DNA of 64,000 nt from Paenibacillus chibensis (GTDB lineage: Bacteria; Bacillota; Bacilli; Paenibacillales; Paenibacillaceae), in contig NZ_BIMK01000018.1 in assembly GCF_004001045.1 (NCBI RefSeq), positions 1 to 64,000 on the forward strand, given 5' to 3'. Positions 25,913 through 34,580 of this stretch are shown piece after piece. The notes beneath the pieces were generated by a model, which was given only the letters and a program-made list of their open reading frames with translations, made no database searches and had not been told where the DNA came from. Position 1 is the stretch's first letter. Every line of letters begins with the position of its first letter. A program made the position numbers and the translations under genes.

Positions 25913-27028
25913 TCATCCCCGGCCGTAAGGGATCAGCGTCGTCACCGTAAATCCCGAAGAGCCGTCGGCGATGACCGTCCCGCTCACCGAAGCGGTCCGC
26001 TCCTCCATGCCGAGCAGACCGAGACCCTTTACGATCTGGCCCGCACCCTTTCCGTTGTCCGACACCACAGCCTGAATGAAGCGGTTCAATACGCGGACCT
26101 CGACGTTCACGGCGGTCGCCGAAGCGTATTTGGCCGCATTCGTCAGGCATTCGATCACGTTTTCATGTATGATTTTCCACTGCAGCGGCGTGATGGCTTC
26201 CATATTCCCTTCATGGACCACGATTGTGCGCAGATCGGACTGCATGCCGAAAGACTCCACCGCCGACTTCAACCGGTTCAAGCCGAGCTGCTCGACCAGC
26301 GGCTTGTTGTTTTTCAGGGTGAGACGGATTTCCTCGATGCCTTCCTTGGATATGCCGATCGCGTTTTGGAGCAAGGTGCCAGCCATGGCCGGATCGCTGT
26401 TCAGCAGCCGCTTGGCCGCCTCCATCTGGATAAGCGCTCCCGTCATCGCGTGTCCGAGCCCGTCATGGATTTCCTGCGCGAGCCGGTTACGTTCCTCCAG
26501 CTTGACCATGTATTCCGAGGTTCGGGCGAACATGTCGTTGTCGTTCTGTTTTTTGGCCAACCGCTGCACGTCCCGGCGCAAACGGTCCATGGCATCCTCC
26601 TGCCGGTTCGCCTTGGCCGTGTAATGGCCGATTAGCGCATAGTTTACGAAGGTGAGCATCGCGATGAAAACATAGCTTATGAGTTCGTGGCCCCGAAGCG
26701 CAAAACCCGGCAGCACCAGCATGGCCAGCAAGGGCGCATACCGCCGTCGCCCATCCAAAAGCATGGTCAGCTCACACAGGCTCAGCGGAAGCAAAAGAAT
26801 GAAATTCGGCTCTTCCCTCCATGCGCAGCCGATGGTGTAAGCCAAAACCGCAAAAAGCAGCGCTCTTTTAAGCCGGGCATTCTTCACGATATGGAGCGCC
26901 AAGTTGAGGGCAGCATAAATCAACACGAGCAGCACCATCCACCGGCTCGGCTCCCGATCGGAAAAATACGTAACGATCACGACATATAACAGCACGATCG
27001 CCTTGTTGCCGATTGTCCATAATTCCAT
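25913..27028 (-). CDS. NarL-type sensor histidine kinase (HisKA_3), LnrJ-like
   Basis: A 371-residue kinase. Residues 1-150 hold about five to six hydrophobic helices without a large extracellular domain; then a linker helix, HisKA_3 with the phosphorylated His in RLAQEIHDGLGHAMTGALIQ, and HATPase with ECLTNAAKYASATAV and DNGKGAGQIVKGLGLLGMEE. The intramembrane sensor layout fits LnrJ, which senses polyenes in or near the membrane. It lies 21 bp after the cognate response regulator gene and upstream of the exporter genes. Confidence 0.83.
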   Translation of the reverse strand: MELWTIGNKAIVLLYVVIVTYFSDREPSRWMVLLVLIYAALNLALHIVKNARLKRALLFAVLAYTIGCAWREEPNFILLLPLSLCELTMLLDGRRRYAPLLAMLVLPGFALRGHELISYVFIAMLTFVNYALIGHYTAKANRQEDAMDRLRRDVQRLAKKQNDNDMFARTSEYMVKLEERNRLAQEIHDGLGHAMTGALIQMEAAKRLLNSDPAMAGTLLQNAIGISKEGIEEIRLTLKNNKPLVEQLGLNRLKSAVESFGMQSDLRTIVVHEGNMEAITPLQWKIIHENVIECLTNAAKYASATAVNVEVRVLNRFIQAVVSDNGKGAGQIVKGLGLLGMEERTASVSGTVIADGSSGFTVTTLIPYGRG

Positions 27029-27049
27029 CCCCTGCCACGGTCTCCCCTC

Positions 27050-27760
27050 TTACCGGATCTTTCCCGTCAGATAATAGATCGCGATCTGCGTACGGTGCGA
27101 AAGTGCGGTTTTGTTCAGGATGGAAGTGATATAGTTGGCCGTCGTGCCTTCGGAAATAAACAGCTCTTTGGATATTTCCTTGTTGGATAGCCCCTGCGCG
27201 ATGCGGGACATCACATCCAGCTCCCGTTCGGTAAACTGGCTGCGGTCGAACGGGAGCGCCCCTGTCTGCTCCGGTATCATGCTTGCGGTTCCTGCGCCGG
27301 CTGGCGAATTCTCCATCTGCTCCGGCTTTTGCTCCTGTCCGCCGCCCGCCATCTGGGATTTCAGCTTTTCCAGCACGACATCTTGCAGGACGCTATGTCC
27401 GTTATGTACGCTTTTGATCGCATCGCGAATCCGCTCCGGATCGTTATTTTTCAGCAGATACCCCTTCGCGCCGAAGCGGATGGCATCCAATATGTACTCA
27501 TCGTCATCGAAGGTCGTCAGAATCAGTGGCTTGGCCGCGGTATGCCCGCTAATCAGCCTTGTCGCCTCCACGCCATTCATCTTCGGCATCCGTACATCAA
27601 GCAGAGCTACGTCCACCTCATGCGTCCTGCAAAAGTCTACGGCTTCCTGCCCGTCGCCGACCGTGGCCAGCACGTCGAACTCTCCAAAGGTATTTAAAAT
27701 AATTTTCATCCCTTCGCGGATGAATGAATTGTCATCGGCTATCAACACGCGGATCTTCAT
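27050..27760 (-). CDS. NarL/LuxR-family response regulator, LnrK-like
   Basis: A 236-residue regulator: receiver domain (VLIADDNSFIREGMK, phosphorylated Asp in VALLDVRMPKMNG, Lys in AKGYLLKNNDP) and a LuxR helix-turn-helix (FTERELDVMSRIAQGLSNKEISKEL, shortened here to its core LTxRE-type motif). The linker (about residues 135-165) is longer than usual and rich in Gly, Gln and Pro. ATG 27760 follows GGGGGAG. It forms a pair with the HisKA_3 kinase and probably activates the LnrLMN-like exporter. Confidence 0.86.
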   Translation of the reverse strand: MKIRVLIADDNSFIREGMKIILNTFGEFDVLATVGDGQEAVDFCRTHEVDVALLDVRMPKMNGVEATRLISGHTAAKPLILTTFDDDEYILDAIRFGAKGYLLKNNDPERIRDAIKSVHNGHSVLQDVVLEKLKSQMAGGGQEQKPEQMENSPAGAGTASMIPEQTGALPFDRSQFTERELDVMSRIAQGLSNKEISKELFISEGTTANYITSILNKTALSHRTQIAIYYLTGKIR

Positions 27761-27845
27761 GTTACTCCCCCTTGTGGCCCTATTGTACCCGACGGATGTA
27801 TTTTATTGGAACAATAATTTCATGCCTTTCCTGCTTCATTCCCCC

Positions 27846-27880
27846 AAAAAAGAGCAGTTCATCTCCAGATGATCTGCTCT
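27846..27880 (-). terminator. Terminator of the GNAT acetyltransferase gene
   Basis: A 13-bp stem with one T-T mismatch (27851-27863 with 27868-27880), loop TCCA, and a T-run on the minus strand. Confidence 0.8.
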
Positions 27881-27890
27881 CCCTTTCGCG

Positions 27891-28397
27891 CTATCCCAGC
27901 TTCAGTTCATACACGGACTCTTCCTGCTCCGTATCCTCAAACCATTCGGTGCCGGCATATTCGAATCCGATCTTTTTCAGAATGTGATGCGAATCCAGGT
28001 TATTCGGGTCTACCGACGCGCTCACCCGCTTCACGCGGCCATTCTCCCTGGCCAGCTCCAGGCAGGCCCTTGCCGCCTCGGTGGCATATCCTTTTCCCCA
28101 GCTGGATCGGGCAAAATGGTAGATTAGCTCTACGTCCTGCACATCCCCCGATATATTAAATCCGCACGCGCCGATCACCTCTCCCGTCACCTTCTCCACG
28201 ACCGCGTACACCGACAAGCCTTTGGCCTGATGGCAGTTGCGGTATCCCTGAAGGATCAAGGGCAGCTTGTCATGCGATGTGGCGCCAAGGCAGTACCGCA
28301 TGACCTCCTCGTCTCCCCAAAATTTCTTGGCCGCTTCCGCATCGGCTTCTTCGAACGGACGCAGCAGGATGCGCTCGGTCTGACAACATACCTCCAT
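27891..28397 (-). CDS. GNAT-family N-acetyltransferase (RimJ/RimL-like)
   Basis: A 168-residue acetyltransferase. TERILLRPFEEADAEAAKKF is the usual RimJ/RimL-like start, and GACGFNISGDVQDVELIYHF followed by WGKGYATEAARACLELA is the acetyl-CoA-binding motif A region. The substrate could be a protein N-terminus or a small amine; sequence alone does not say. It is a single gene with its own terminator between the chemoreceptor and the NarL-type regulator. Confidence 0.85.
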   Translation of the reverse strand: MEVCCQTERILLRPFEEADAEAAKKFWGDEEVMRYCLGATSHDKLPLILQGYRNCHQAKGLSVYAVVEKVTGEVIGACGFNISGDVQDVELIYHFARSSWGKGYATEAARACLELARENGRVKRVSASVDPNNLDSHHILKKIGFEYAGTEWFEDTEQEESVYELKLG

Positions 28398-28442
28398 CGG
28401 CTTTCCCCCTGTATCAAAGCATGAGAATGATGATTCTTTCCT

Positions 28443-30494
28443 TTATATTCGGAATGAAGCCATCGACTCCTGCAATCCCCGCGACGTCTCCTCCAGCCGT
28501 GCCGAGAGCGCGACCAGCTTCTCGCTCACCGCATGCTGCTGCGAGGACATGGCAGCCACCTCTTCCGTTGCGGCCATGGTTTCTTCCACGACGCTGCCAA
28601 TGGAACCAATCGAGGAGGCCAGCATCTGCTGGGCGGCGGACACATCGTCAATGGAAGCCGAAGAGCCTTCGATCCTCGCGAGAACGTCATCCATCTGATG
28701 CTTGACGCTTTGAAAAATCGACGAGGCTTCCTGCACCGACTGCAGCTGTTCATCGTATACCGGCAGCACGGCGGTCAGCGATGCCACGGTATGCTCCACG
28801 CCGCGTGTGATGTCGCCGGTCATTTCCGCCGCCATCCGGATGGACTGCTTGGATTCTTCCGCCAGCAGGCGGATCTGATCCGCAACAACCATGAATCCGC
28901 GTCCGGCCGATCCGGCCCTCGCCGCCTCAATGGCCGCGTTCATCGACAGGATATTCGTCTGCTTCGTGATCGTATTCATGAGCTCAAGCAGCTTGTCGAT
29001 CGAAGAGGCGTGGCCTTTGAGCTCCTCCGCACCGCGGACGATCTCGTGGCTGCGGTGGACGAGTTGGCCGGTTTTGTGTACCAGCTGCTTCATATAGTCC
29101 GCCCCTTGGCCGCTGGCGTCCCGCACGAGCGCAGCCGCGGACTCCACCATGCCGTTGGCTTCCGCGACCTGCGACATTTTGCCGGTCATCCCTTCGGCCA
29201 AGGTGTTCTCCGTCTCCGATTCGGCGGCCAGATGGGCGGCACCTTCCGCAATGCCTCTTGATGCCAAAGCCAGCTCGCCAGCCGTCATGGACGTGCTTCT
29301 CGATGCCTGCTGCAGCTCCCCCGCGGTATCCAGAACGGCCTGCGCAGACTCTTGGGTCTTCTGCACAAGCCCGGAAATATGCTCCATCATCCGGTTAAAG
29401 CTCTGTCCCAGCCGACCGATTTCGTCGCCTCGGCGAAACCGTGTCCTCACCGCGAGATTCCCGTTCTCCCCTTCCTCCATCAGCTTGCACAGCTTGCCGA
29501 GCGGCCTGCCGACGGAGCGTCCGGCATACCATCCGATCAGGAGCGCCAGCGCGACGGCAGCCACGATGACGATGATTGTCGCGTAGAGCAGCTTTTGCGT
29601 GCCTTTGACGAAATCGCTGACCGGCGCGTAGCCTACGAGCAGCCACTTCGTGGATCCGAGCGGTTTATAAACCACGAGCTGCTCTTCACCGTTCTCGCCT
29701 GCCGCCGTCAAGGAGCCCTCGTTCAGCCCGTCCGTCTTGCCAATTGGCAGACCGAAAGCTTGTCCGAGCTGCGAGCGGTCCACGGCGTGGACGATGTTTC
29801 CGGCCGAATCCAGCATGACCGTATGCCCGCTTTCCCCGAGCTTCAGTCCCGCGAGCATTTGATCCAAAGCCTGCTCCTTGATTTCGAATAAAAGAATATA
29901 TTCCGCCTGCGGATCCTTCATGTTCCGAAGCAGCCTGCCCAAGGTTAAGGTCGGCTCCGCGTAGGCGCTGAAAAATCCTTTCTGCTGCGCGGGGAACCAT
30001 ACGGTTTGGCCCCCGGCGTCCGTAATGAGGCCGATATTGCGCTTGATCCCTTCATCCGAGCGCAGATTGCTGATGCCGCTCGATTTGTAGGACATGCTGT
30101 CCACGAGGCTCTTGGAGACGAGCCGGACGCCAAGCAGCCGGTCATCGGAGCTTTTGATGGAATCCAGCCTGCGGCGGATTCGCTCCTCGGCCGCGTTCTT
30201 TTCCACGATGCCTATGCCCGGTCTGCTGACGGTTTCCATATCGCTTTTGAGGGTGCTGTCCACCGCAAACTGGCGGGATAACCCCTCATACTGCTGAAAC
30301 AGAAAATCCAGCTTATCCGCCGCCTGCGCAACAGCCAGCGTCGAAGAAGCAGATACCTGCTCTGTGATGATGCTTTTGGACGTTTGGTACGATATCAGCC
30401 CGACAGCAGCGGACAGCAGCACGACCGCCGCTACAATAATAAGAAACAGTTTTACGCCTATGTACGGAATCCGGAAACGCTGTTTTGTGATCAA
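28443..30494 (-). CDS. Methyl-accepting chemotaxis protein with extracellular dCache-like sensor
   Basis: About 683 residues: TM1 (GVKLFLIIVAAVVLLSAAVG), an extracellular sensor of about 280 residues with dCache-like features, TM2 (TIIVIVAAVALALLIGWYAG), HAMP, and the cytoplasmic signalling coiled coil with the hairpin tip around TKQTNILSMNAAIEAARAGS. I choose TTG 30494 because GAGGAGG lies 8 nt upstream; the frame is open to ATG 30542, but that would overlap the terminator at 30526-30565. It lies directly after the malEFG operon, so maltodextrin sensing is possible, but the terminator shows it is a separate unit. Confidence 0.85.
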   Translation of the reverse strand: MITKQRFRIPYIGVKLFLIIVAAVVLLSAAVGLISYQTSKSIITEQVSASSTLAVAQAADKLDFLFQQYEGLSRQFAVDSTLKSDMETVSRPGIGIVEKNAAEERIRRRLDSIKSSDDRLLGVRLVSKSLVDSMSYKSSGISNLRSDEGIKRNIGLITDAGGQTVWFPAQQKGFFSAYAEPTLTLGRLLRNMKDPQAEYILLFEIKEQALDQMLAGLKLGESGHTVMLDSAGNIVHAVDRSQLGQAFGLPIGKTDGLNEGSLTAAGENGEEQLVVYKPLGSTKWLLVGYAPVSDFVKGTQKLLYATIIVIVAAVALALLIGWYAGRSVGRPLGKLCKLMEEGENGNLAVRTRFRRGDEIGRLGQSFNRMMEHISGLVQKTQESAQAVLDTAGELQQASRSTSMTAGELALASRGIAEGAAHLAAESETENTLAEGMTGKMSQVAEANGMVESAAALVRDASGQGADYMKQLVHKTGQLVHRSHEIVRGAEELKGHASSIDKLLELMNTITKQTNILSMNAAIEAARAGSAGRGFMVVADQIRLLAEESKQSIRMAAEMTGDITRGVEHTVASLTAVLPVYDEQLQSVQEASSIFQSVKHQMDDVLARIEGSSASIDDVSAAQQMLASSIGSIGSVVEETMAATEEVAAMSSQQHAVSEKLVALSARLEETSRGLQESMASFRI

Positions 30495-30520
30495 AATTCT
30501 TTCCTCCTCGTCTTTAGCCG

Positions 30521-30565
30521 CAAAAAAGGTACAGCCGCGCATAAGCCATGCAGCAGCTGTACCTT
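30521..30565 (-). terminator. Terminator of the malEFG operon
   Basis: AAGGTACAGC (30526-30535) pairs with GCTGTACCTT (30556-30565), followed on the minus strand by TTTTTT. The stem ends resemble the AAGGTACAACC/GGTTGTACCTT arms of the neopullulanase leader. Confidence 0.8.
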
Positions 30566-30584
30566 CTTGATGTCGTAATGCAGA

Positions 30585-31430
30585 TTAGCCTTTGCTTGCG
30601 CCTGAGGTCAGGCCGTCCACAAGCAAACGCTGCAGGAATATAAACAGGATCGTGATCGGAACGGCGATCAGGACGGATCCTGCGGCGAAGGCCGTGAAAT
30701 TCGTGTTCTGGTTGCTGGCGACCATATCGTACAATCCGACGGCCAGCGTCCAGTTTTCCTTGGTGCGCAGCACGAGCCTTGCAAAGATATAGTCGACCCA
30801 TGGACCGACGAATTGCGTCAGGGCCATGTAGGTGATCATCGGTCTGGATAGCGGCAAGATGATCCGCGTGAAGATCATCCAGTTGCTGGCGCCGTCGATT
30901 TTGGCCGCTTCGTCCAGCGTGCGCGGAATCGTGTCCAGGAAGCCTTTGGCGATGAACGTTCCGCCAAGAGGTGCCCCCGCCGCATATACGATCACAAGCG
31001 CCAAATGCGTGTCGAGCAAATGCCATTCCTTCAGCAGCAGGTAGATGGCGATCATGCTCATGAAGCCCGGGAACATGCCCAGGATCAGGATCGTGGACAG
31101 CGCTGTTTTGCGTAAGCGGAAACGAAACCTCGATAACGCATAACTCGTGAGCAGGGTCAGGAATACGCCGATGATCATCGATAACGTGGCGATCTTCAAG
31201 GTATTCAAGTACCATTGCCCGAACAGGATACTTTGAGAGTTAAACAGCTCCCGGTAGTGCTCAAGTGTAAAGCTCTCGGGAATCAAGGTTTTGCTGTACA
31301 GCGATTTGCCCGGGCGGAACGAGCCCAGAACAACCCACAACGCCGGATAAACCGCCCCGATCGACAAAATGATCAATACCAAGTAGCTAAGGCCCAGACG
31401 TACCCCTTTTCTCGCTTTGCGTCCGTTCAT
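30585..31430 (-). CDS. malG: Maltodextrin ABC transporter permease MalG
   Basis: A 281-residue permease with six helices, EAA loop EAAKIDGASNWMIFTRIILP and the C-terminal tail LLVDGLTSGASKG, as in Gram-positive MalG/MalD. ATG 31430 overlaps the stop of malF by 4 bp (ATGA). It is the last gene of malE-malF-malG and is followed by a strong terminator. Assignment to maltodextrin uptake comes from the malR, amylase and maltose phosphorylase neighbours. Confidence 0.85.
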   Translation of the reverse strand: MNGRKARKGVRLGLSYLVLIILSIGAVYPALWVVLGSFRPGKSLYSKTLIPESFTLEHYRELFNSQSILFGQWYLNTLKIATLSMIIGVFLTLLTSYALSRFRFRLRKTALSTILILGMFPGFMSMIAIYLLLKEWHLLDTHLALVIVYAAGAPLGGTFIAKGFLDTIPRTLDEAAKIDGASNWMIFTRIILPLSRPMITYMALTQFVGPWVDYIFARLVLRTKENWTLAVGLYDMVASNQNTNFTAFAAGSVLIAVPITILFIFLQRLLVDGLTSGASKG

Positions 31431-32728
31431 TGGATCATGTCCTCCTCTTTAAATGACTTGGTCCGGCGATAGTTGTAGATGGAGAACGAAGCGATAATCA
31501 GGAAGATAATAATGCCGACGGCCGAAGCCATGTTGTATTTGTTCTGATCCAGCGTCAGTTTGTACAGCCAGGTCACGAGCAAATCGGTCGCGCCTGCGTA
31601 CTGGTAATCCCCGACGACCGGATTACCGCTCGTCAGCAGATAGATAGCGTTAAAGTTGTTGATATTGCCCGCGAACAGCATGATAAGCGTCGGCGCGGTC
31701 GAGAACAGCACCATTGGCAGCGTGACGATGCGGAATTTCTGGTAACCGCTCGCGCCGTCCATTTCCGCCGCTTCGTACATATCTTTTGGGATTGTCGTCA
31801 GGATACCCATGATCAGAATCATGGACACCGGAATGCCGACCCACATATTGACGACGATGACCGTTACTTTAGCCCAGAACGGATCGGTAAGCCAAGGAAG
31901 TCCGGCAAGCCCGAAATAGCTGAAATACTGGTTGATCGGGCCGAATTGGCCGTTAAACATATTCCGCATGACAAGCAGCGATATTAGCTGCGGAATGGCG
32001 TATGGTATAACCAGGATGGTCCGCCACAGACCCTTGAATTTGATGCCCTGCTGGTTGATCAGCAGCGCGACGAGCATGCCGCCCAGATACGTGGTCAGTG
32101 TGGACAGGACCGCCCAGATAATCGTCCAAGTTAATACACCAAAAAACGTATGGCTCCAGGTTTTCAGAGACAACAGGTCCCTGAACGTCTGAAAGCCGAC
32201 CCAATCGACGAGCTTCGCCGGCGGAATGTGGTTCGGTGCTGAATAGTTCGTGAATGCCAGCATGATCATGAACATGATCGGCATGATCGTGAAGAACAAA
32301 ATGCCTAAGGCCGGCAAAGAAAGAAAAGATTGCGCGAATTTATAGTCCAGAACATAACGGACCGATTGCTTAAAATCATTGGGCTTTCTGCCCTCTTCCC
32401 GGTTTCGCGCCGTTTTATAGGCATCCCGGATGTTCATAATATATACGGCAATGAACAATGCAAAAAACAATAACGTGATCAAGCTCTGAACCAAAATGAA
32501 GATGGAATGGTCTCCTTCGAGCCATTTTCCCTTTACCAATCTCCGCGGCTCATCGCCCAGGGTTACGATCCCCCATAAAGCTCTGCCTAAAGTGCCGCTG
32601 AAATAAAAAATGCCCCAAGCCTCGACAAGCAGGAAAACGATGCCCTTGATGATCTGGCGGTTATATATTTGTCCCAGTCCCATGCTGAAAATCGACAGTA
32701 TCGTTGCCTTGATGCGGTACCCTTTCAT
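31427..32728 (-). CDS. malF: Maltodextrin ABC transporter permease MalF
   Basis: A 433-residue permease. Compared with the 295-residue MalF-type permease of the mannan locus it has about 130 extra N-terminal residues with two to three more helices (IKATILSIFSMGLGQIYNRQ, a cytoplasmic-like GlyGlnIleTyr start, then ILVQSLITLLFFALFIAVYI), as in Bacillus and Streptococcus MalC. The EAA loop is EAAEMDGASGYQKFRIVTLP. ATG 32728 follows GGAGAGGAGAGGG. It overlaps malG by 4 bp and is separated from malE by 207 bp with a stable hairpin. Confidence 0.86.
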   Translation of the reverse strand: MKGYRIKATILSIFSMGLGQIYNRQIIKGIVFLLVEAWGIFYFSGTLGRALWGIVTLGDEPRRLVKGKWLEGDHSIFILVQSLITLLFFALFIAVYIMNIRDAYKTARNREEGRKPNDFKQSVRYVLDYKFAQSFLSLPALGILFFTIMPIMFMIMLAFTNYSAPNHIPPAKLVDWVGFQTFRDLLSLKTWSHTFFGVLTWTIIWAVLSTLTTYLGGMLVALLINQQGIKFKGLWRTILVIPYAIPQLISLLVMRNMFNGQFGPINQYFSYFGLAGLPWLTDPFWAKVTVIVVNMWVGIPVSMILIMGILTTIPKDMYEAAEMDGASGYQKFRIVTLPMVLFSTAPTLIMLFAGNINNFNAIYLLTSGNPVVGDYQYAGATDLLVTWLYKLTLDQNKYNMASAVGIIIFLIIASFSIYNYRRTKSFKEEDMIQ

Positions 32729-32872
32729 CAGCCCTCTCCTCTCCCCGAACCCTAACGCTTTTTTTCGGGCGTACTCCCGTTTTGTGCAAATGCCGCCGAT
32801 CGCGGCTGTTTGTTGCTTCCCAAGATATCCACTTCTTCCTTCGAACGGAAGGTCCTCACATCTTAAGGAGAA

Positions 32873-32901
32873 CTACCCGCCGCTCCCCGAGCGGCGGGTA
32901 G
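32873..32901 (-). other. Intercistronic hairpin between malE and malF
   Basis: A perfect 13-bp GC-rich stem (32873-32885 with 32889-32901) and a 3-base loop, without a T-tract on either side. It lies 35 bp after the malE stop. The likely role is to protect the malE 3' end or cause partial termination, giving more binding protein than permease. Confidence 0.7.
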
Positions 32902-32935
32902 GTTCACTATGGCTTGCACAGCGTGCTTCCAGGTA

Positions 32936-34258
32936 TTACTTGGTTGCGCCGTTGTTCAGATCTTTGATTTGTTGAGCAGCCTTATCCATGGCTGTCTTCG
33001 GATCCGCATTGTTATCCCAGATTTCAGGAAGCGCCGCGTTCACAGGGCTCCATACGTTGCCCATTTCAGGAATGGAAGGCATTGGCTGCGAGTTTTTGGC
33101 TTGCTCTGCAAATGCGGATACATATGGATCGTTTTTGATTTGGTCGGATTCCAGAGCTTCCTTGTTTGTTGGAATGGAGCCGACCTTTTCGTTCAGCAGT
33201 AGCTGTGCGTCCTTCGTCGAAGCGAATTCAGCGAACAGTTGGGCTGCGTTCGGATACTTCGTAAAGGAGTTTACATACCAAGCTTTAATGCCGGAGAAGG
33301 AAATTGCTGTTTTGCCGCCGATCGTCGGAATCGGTGCTACGCCAAGGTTGTCGCCGAGCGCTTTTTTGTAGCCGCCAAGCTCCCAAGGTCCGTTGATATC
33401 CATCGCTACGTCGCCGGAGTTGAACAAGCTGCGCTTGATGTCCGGGTTGATGTCGCCGCTCTTTATAGGCAGGATGGATTTCAGCTGCTGGTACACTTTC
33501 AAGCTTTCCAGGGCGCCTTCATTGTTGATGCCGATATCGTCTTTATCAGTGCCGTTCTTGCCGAAGATATAACCGCCTGTCGTAGCGATGAACGGGTAGT
33601 TGAAGTACATGTTGCCCGTTTCCCACATGATGGCGTATTTTTTCTTCGCGTTGTCTGTAAACGTTTTGCCGAATGCCAATACGTCTTCAAACGACTTCGG
33701 AGCTTCCTTCAGGATGGACTTGTTGTAATAGAGGGCATAGGTTTCAGCCGCTCTCGGATATCCGTAAAGCGTGCCGTCATAGGAAGCGCCTTGTACGGAA
33801 GCCTCCGTATTGTTGTTGGTTGTCTCGTCTTTAAATGCATCGTTTGAAAGCAGAAGTCCTGCTTCAACCGCTCTGCCCAGGTTGTCATGCGGGAAGATCA
33901 CGACGTCCGCAGCCAGTCCGGATGGTCCGTCCTGCGACAGTTTGGTTACTTGATCCGTCGGGGCAACTTCTTCGATTTTGACGGGAACGTTATATTTGGC
34001 CGTAAATTGTTTGGCGATCTCATCGGTGAACACTCTTTCGTCTTTACTTTCCCAAACGACGAGCGAAGCTCCGTCTTCAGGCTTCAGTGCTTCCGTGGTT
34101 GTTGATTCATCTTTGTTATCTGCCGGCGTTGTTGTCTCTGTATCCGTGCCAGTCGAGGAAGCCGGTTCCTCAGCTGTTTTGCTTGAACTGCCGCATGCCG
34201 TTATGGAGAATGCCATGGTCAGCGTTGCAGCCAGTGCCATAAATTGTTTCATTTTCAT
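32936..34258 (-). CDS. malE: Maltodextrin-binding lipoprotein MalE
   Basis: A 440-residue solute-binding protein with lipobox ending at C22 (FSITACGSS), a Thr/Glu-rich linker and the MalE-type mature start ASLVVWESKDERVFTDEIAKQF. The block INGPWELGGYKKALGDNLGVAPIPT fits maltose-binding proteins. I choose ATG 34258 (MKMKQFMAL), 10 nt after GGAGAGGGG; the frame extends to 34279 without a better site. Two MalR-type operators and a cre-like site lie upstream. It delivers maltodextrins made by the surface amylase to MalFG. Confidence 0.88.
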   Translation of the reverse strand: MKMKQFMALAATLTMAFSITACGSSSKTAEEPASSTGTDTETTTPADNKDESTTTEALKPEDGASLVVWESKDERVFTDEIAKQFTAKYNVPVKIEEVAPTDQVTKLSQDGPSGLAADVVIFPHDNLGRAVEAGLLLSNDAFKDETTNNNTEASVQGASYDGTLYGYPRAAETYALYYNKSILKEAPKSFEDVLAFGKTFTDNAKKKYAIMWETGNMYFNYPFIATTGGYIFGKNGTDKDDIGINNEGALESLKVYQQLKSILPIKSGDINPDIKRSLFNSGDVAMDINGPWELGGYKKALGDNLGVAPIPTIGGKTAISFSGIKAWYVNSFTKYPNAAQLFAEFASTKDAQLLLNEKVGSIPTNKEALESDQIKNDPYVSAFAEQAKNSQPMPSIPEMGNVWSPVNAALPEIWDNNADPKTAMDKAAQQIKDLNNGATK

Positions 34259-34309
34259 TTCAAAATAACCCCTCTCCAAGATTTATATTTGTACGCCCCT
34301 GATTTTAGC

Positions 34310-34321
34310 GCAAACGATTTC
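34310..34321. promoter_or_regulatory. MalR-type operator, malE proximal
   Basis: GCAAACGATTTC, about 50 bp upstream of the malE start codon. One central base differs from the GCAAACGTTTGC pattern. Confidence 0.55.
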
Positions 34322-34427
34322 ACAAAAAGGATGACGAGTCTATTTTTTATGTATACAGATTGAATTAAGGCTTGTTATTCCATGAATTCAATCTATGTTA
34401 TAGACCGGGTATCTCAAGTTTTTGGTA

Positions 34428-34441
34428 AGTAAGCGCTTTAA
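34428..34441. promoter_or_regulatory. cre-like site upstream of malE
   Basis: AGTAAGCGCTTTAA matches 12 of 14 positions of TGWAAGCGNTTNCA, with an AAGCGCTT core. CcpA control of malEFG is plausible. Confidence 0.4.
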
Positions 34442-34477
34442 TCATGGGTTAATCATACACAACGCTTTATATTTTGT

Positions 34478-34489
34478 AAAAACGTTTGC
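34478..34489. promoter_or_regulatory. MalR-type operator, malE distal
   Basis: AAAAACGTTTGC, core AAACGTTT at 34480-34487. It lies 168 bp from the proximal operator, between the amylase stop and the malE promoter region. The rest of 34259-34580 holds a 10-bp inverted repeat (34357-34366 with 34385-34394) of unknown role and no clear terminator for the amylase gene. Confidence 0.6.
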
Positions 34490-34580
34490 ACAGTATATTT
34501 TCAGCCATTTATGACATTGTGAAGCGGATTATCTCCCGTTTTCTTCCGATATCGCATAATACCTTTGTTTTTCTCCCGTT

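Noticed and set aside
34357..34394. 10-bp inverted repeat upstream of malE as a terminator of the amylase gene
   Set aside because: The loop is 18 nt, the arms are AT-rich and no T-tract follows on the minus strand.
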